Origin: an uncultured Eubacterium sp.
GTDB taxonomy: Bacteria; Bacillota_A; Clostridia; Lachnospirales; Lachnospiraceae
Direction of reading: 5' to 3'
DNA: 16,873 bases
Assembly: GCA_948468465.1 (NCBI GenBank)
Contig: CAOKJJ010000105.1
Location: 1-16,873 of the forward strand
Every line of letters begins with the position of its first letter. Position 1 is the first letter of the stretch. The notes beneath the pieces were generated by a model. The model did not search any database and was not told the DNA's origin. It saw only the letters and a program-made list of their open reading frames with translations. Both the position numbers and the translations under genes were made by a program. Of this stretch, positions 15,157-16,873 are shown one piece after another.

Positions 15157-16386
15157 ATGGGCAAAAATGATCATTTAAAAAAACAAAACGATTCAAACGA
15201 ATCATCTGAAAAAAAGAAGACGAAAAAAGATCATAACCAGGAGAAACAAAAAGAAGATCATACTGACAAAAAAAAGAAAAAAGTGCCTTTTTTTCAATGG
15301 TTAATATCCTTAACAAATCATGCTTTAGTGGCAGCATTGTTGTCTGCGGCCATTATTTACATTATAAATGCATTGTTTTCTTTTCATGATATGAAAAATG
15401 AGATTGAAAGCATAAATGACAGCTTGAAAACATTGAACAGCTCTATAGTGACAAATGAGAAATTTAGCAATTTACAAACGGCGGTTAATTCCTTGCAGAA
15501 AGACGTCGATACGGTGTCTGACCAGATGCTTATTGCCGAGGGGGCTATGACAGCGATCCGGCACTATACGGTAGAAGAAAGTTTTATACAATATACAAAC
15601 TGTTTTCAGAATGAGCAGGATTCTGGATCATGGGATGATGCTACAATTGTTGGCGTTGCTAAAAATGGAGAATGGGTAGTATCGAAAGAGCTTCAAAATA
15701 AAAAAGTATTGCTGACCTATACCGATGACGGACATGAAAATATTTTTTTCGGACAGTATAATAAAAATAATCATTGGGATGGCGAATGTCTCATTAATTC
15801 CTATATAAAAGGCAAACTTGAATATATTACGAATGCTGTATATGATGACGGTAAATTAATTCGTTATGAGCAGGCTTATAAACGTAAAGACACCCGCGAA
15901 TGGATGATCTCACACAGAAAACATGAGAATGGCATTAATACAGGCGAGAGCTGGAGTTATTATGACAAAACAGATTATCCGATGACTTTTGACCCAGCAT
16001 CTGTTGTTGTCATGGACTTAATCGGTGTATCGCAATTTGAGAACAGGTTGACCGGAGGATTAAGCAGCTATTACTGCGGTGATACAAAAGGCGGCGCTTA
16101 CAATGATGATTCCGGAAATGCCTATTTGATTACATATGATACGGAAGGAAATATTACCATGCTTTATGAGGGACGGTTTTCTGATGGAAAGTTGGAAGAT
16201 TCGAAGGGAGATGCCTGGTATATCCGATGGTCGAACCCTGGATATATCTATTATAAAGGAACATTTTCTGAAAATAGGCGTGATAATGATATTAACATAG
16301 AGCGAAATATTACAACCGAACGATTGACGGATCTTACCTTGGATAAAAATTATAATCGTCCGTTGATATGGCACGAGGTGGAATAA
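15157..16386 (+). CDS. Single-pass membrane protein with MORN-like outer domain
   Basis: A 409-residue protein of unknown function. Residues 1-42 are very lysine-rich and charged; one membrane helix spans about 56-76. Residues 79-133 look like a coiled coil. The remaining 270 residues should be outside the cell. They contain MORN-like pieces: FFGQYNKNNHWDGE and AVYDDGKLIRYEQA (within about 193-238), YEGRFSDGKLEDSKGDAWY (about 336-354) and YYKGTFSENRR (about 364-374). MORN repeats are known as protein or lipid contact modules; no catalytic motif is visible. AAAGAGGA (15143-15150) lies 6 bases before this ATG, so it is preferred over the in-frame ATG at 15118. The gene faces away from the ABC module and looks more AT-rich than carB or guaD, hinting at a variable region. 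Confidence 0.75.
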   Translation: MGKNDHLKKQNDSNESSEKKKTKKDHNQEKQKEDHTDKKKKKVPFFQWLISLTNHALVAALLSAAIIYIINALFSFHDMKNEIESINDSLKTLNSSIVTNEKFSNLQTAVNSLQKDVDTVSDQMLIAEGAMTAIRHYTVEESFIQYTNCFQNEQDSGSWDDATIVGVAKNGEWVVSKELQNKKVLLTYTDDGHENIFFGQYNKNNHWDGECLINSYIKGKLEYITNAVYDDGKLIRYEQAYKRKDTREWMISHRKHENGINTGESWSYYDKTDYPMTFDPASVVVMDLIGVSQFENRLTGGLSSYYCGDTKGGAYNDDSGNAYLITYDTEGNITMLYEGRFSDGKLEDSKGDAWYIRWSNPGYIYYKGTFSENRRDNDINIERNITTERLTDLTLDKNYNRPLIWHEVE

Positions 16387-16493
16387 ATATTTGTTCGCCA
16401 TTTTGTCCGGAGGCTAATTTCTAGACATATAGATATGTTCTGAAACAATGGATAGATTTCGCTGTTAGTTATAACAAATTTATCATGTGGGAT

Positions 16494-16532
16494 AGCAGGT
16501 ATATATTTGTATAAGTATATACCTGCTTTTTT
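16494..16532 (+). terminator. Strong intrinsic terminator
   Basis: GCAGGTATATA (16495-16505) pairs perfectly with TATATACCTGC (16516-16526) around a ten-base loop, followed by six T (16527-16532). It ends the transcript of the MORN-like gene about 110 bases after its stop. Confidence 0.93.
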
Positions 16533-16606
16533 GTTCTGTCCATTTTTGATAATTGTCAAATTTGCTTTACGTCATTTTTACAAAACGGTATCTGTCGTTG
16601 CGAGGG

Positions 16607-16873
16607 CTATTCTTTTCGAAATAAATGAAATATCACTTGAATTATCAACGCTATGGCACACCCAATCGCTGCTCCTGCTGCTGCGATAACATAACATTCA
16701 TCTATACGAAATCTATTTGCCGTGAAAGACCAAATTCCTGCTATGGCCGCAAATATTACTGCAAAACCTAAATAGAGAGAATAGATAGTTTTTCTATTGG
16801 TTAGACTAACAGGCTCTATACCTTTGAGAATATAGTCTGTTGTGACCTCAAAAAGTTCGCTCATAATAATAAT
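16607..16873 (-). CDS. XRE-family regulator with two membrane helices, C-terminal part
   Basis: The frame ends at TAG (16607-16609) and is open to the right window edge. The first visible stretch, MSELFEVTTDYILKGIEP, matches the end of the helix-turn-helix domain in XRE regulators (the common form is LSELFxVSTDYLLKG), so the ATG at 16862-16864 is almost certainly internal and the DNA-binding helices lie beyond the edge. The C-terminal tail has two membrane helices (SLYLGFAVIFAAIAGIW and YVIAAAGAAIGCAIALIIQV) and ends HLFRKE. Membrane-tethered XRE regulators of this shape are common in Clostridia. The target is unknown. Confidence 0.75.
   Translation of the reverse strand: MIIMSELFEVTTDYILKGIEPVSLTNRKTIYSLYLGFAVIFAAIAGIWSFTANRFRIDECYVIAAAGAAIGCAIALIIQVIFHLFRKE

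Overview
The window looks like chromosomal DNA of an anaerobic Clostridia-type Firmicute, most likely Lachnospiraceae. This rests on moderate GC with AT-rich spacers, strong AGGAGG-type ribosome sites, TTGACA/TATAAT promoters, a purine riboswitch, a surface protein with BIG2 domains, and a BcrA-type ABC transporter beside a two-component system. No rRNA, tRNA, CRISPR array, integrase or transposase is visible. The species call is inference.

Left part (1-5124, plus strand). A guanine-type purine riboswitch with its own terminator precedes guanine deaminase (guaD). Then comes a gene-poor spacer holding two perfect 14-bp palindromes in tandem, a near-consensus promoter, a 12-codon ORF with a good ribosome site, and two consecutive intrinsic terminators. 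After it lies a MutS2-like ATPase gene whose product lacks the Smr nuclease domain. Next is a promoter-driven pair: a small polytopic membrane protein and a 67-residue XRE regulator, joined by an ATGA overlap.

Middle part (5125-10993, plus strand). A full-length carbamoyl-phosphate synthase large subunit (carB) has its own promoter but no carA beside it. It is followed after only 27 bp by a secreted M13 metallopeptidase carrying two N-terminal BIG2 domains. No promoter or terminator separates the two.

Right part (11053-14818, minus strand). In transcription order this is an OmpR-type response regulator, a BcrA/LanF-type ABC ATPase, an ABC-2 permease and a sensor histidine kinase with one N-terminal membrane helix. 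This is the usual layout of a cell-envelope-stress or antimicrobial-peptide detoxification module: the kinase and regulator sense and control, the transporter acts. Nearly every junction of the module carries short tandem or direct repeats: 13-bp units between ATPase and permease, a duplicated kinase start region, duplicated kinase 3' end, and three ATCAAA hexamers 14 bp apart ahead of the ATPase.

Right edge (14819-16873). A divergently transcribed single-pass membrane protein has a lysine-rich cytoplasmic tail, a coiled coil and a MORN-like outer domain, and ends at a strong terminator. On the minus strand the window closes with the C-terminal part of an XRE regulator with two membrane helices, cut by the window edge.

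The best leads for something undescribed are the promoter/palindrome/micro-ORF/double-terminator cassette at 1792-2200, the Smr-less MutS2 behind it, the repeat-laden junctions of the ABC module, and the MORN-like membrane protein.
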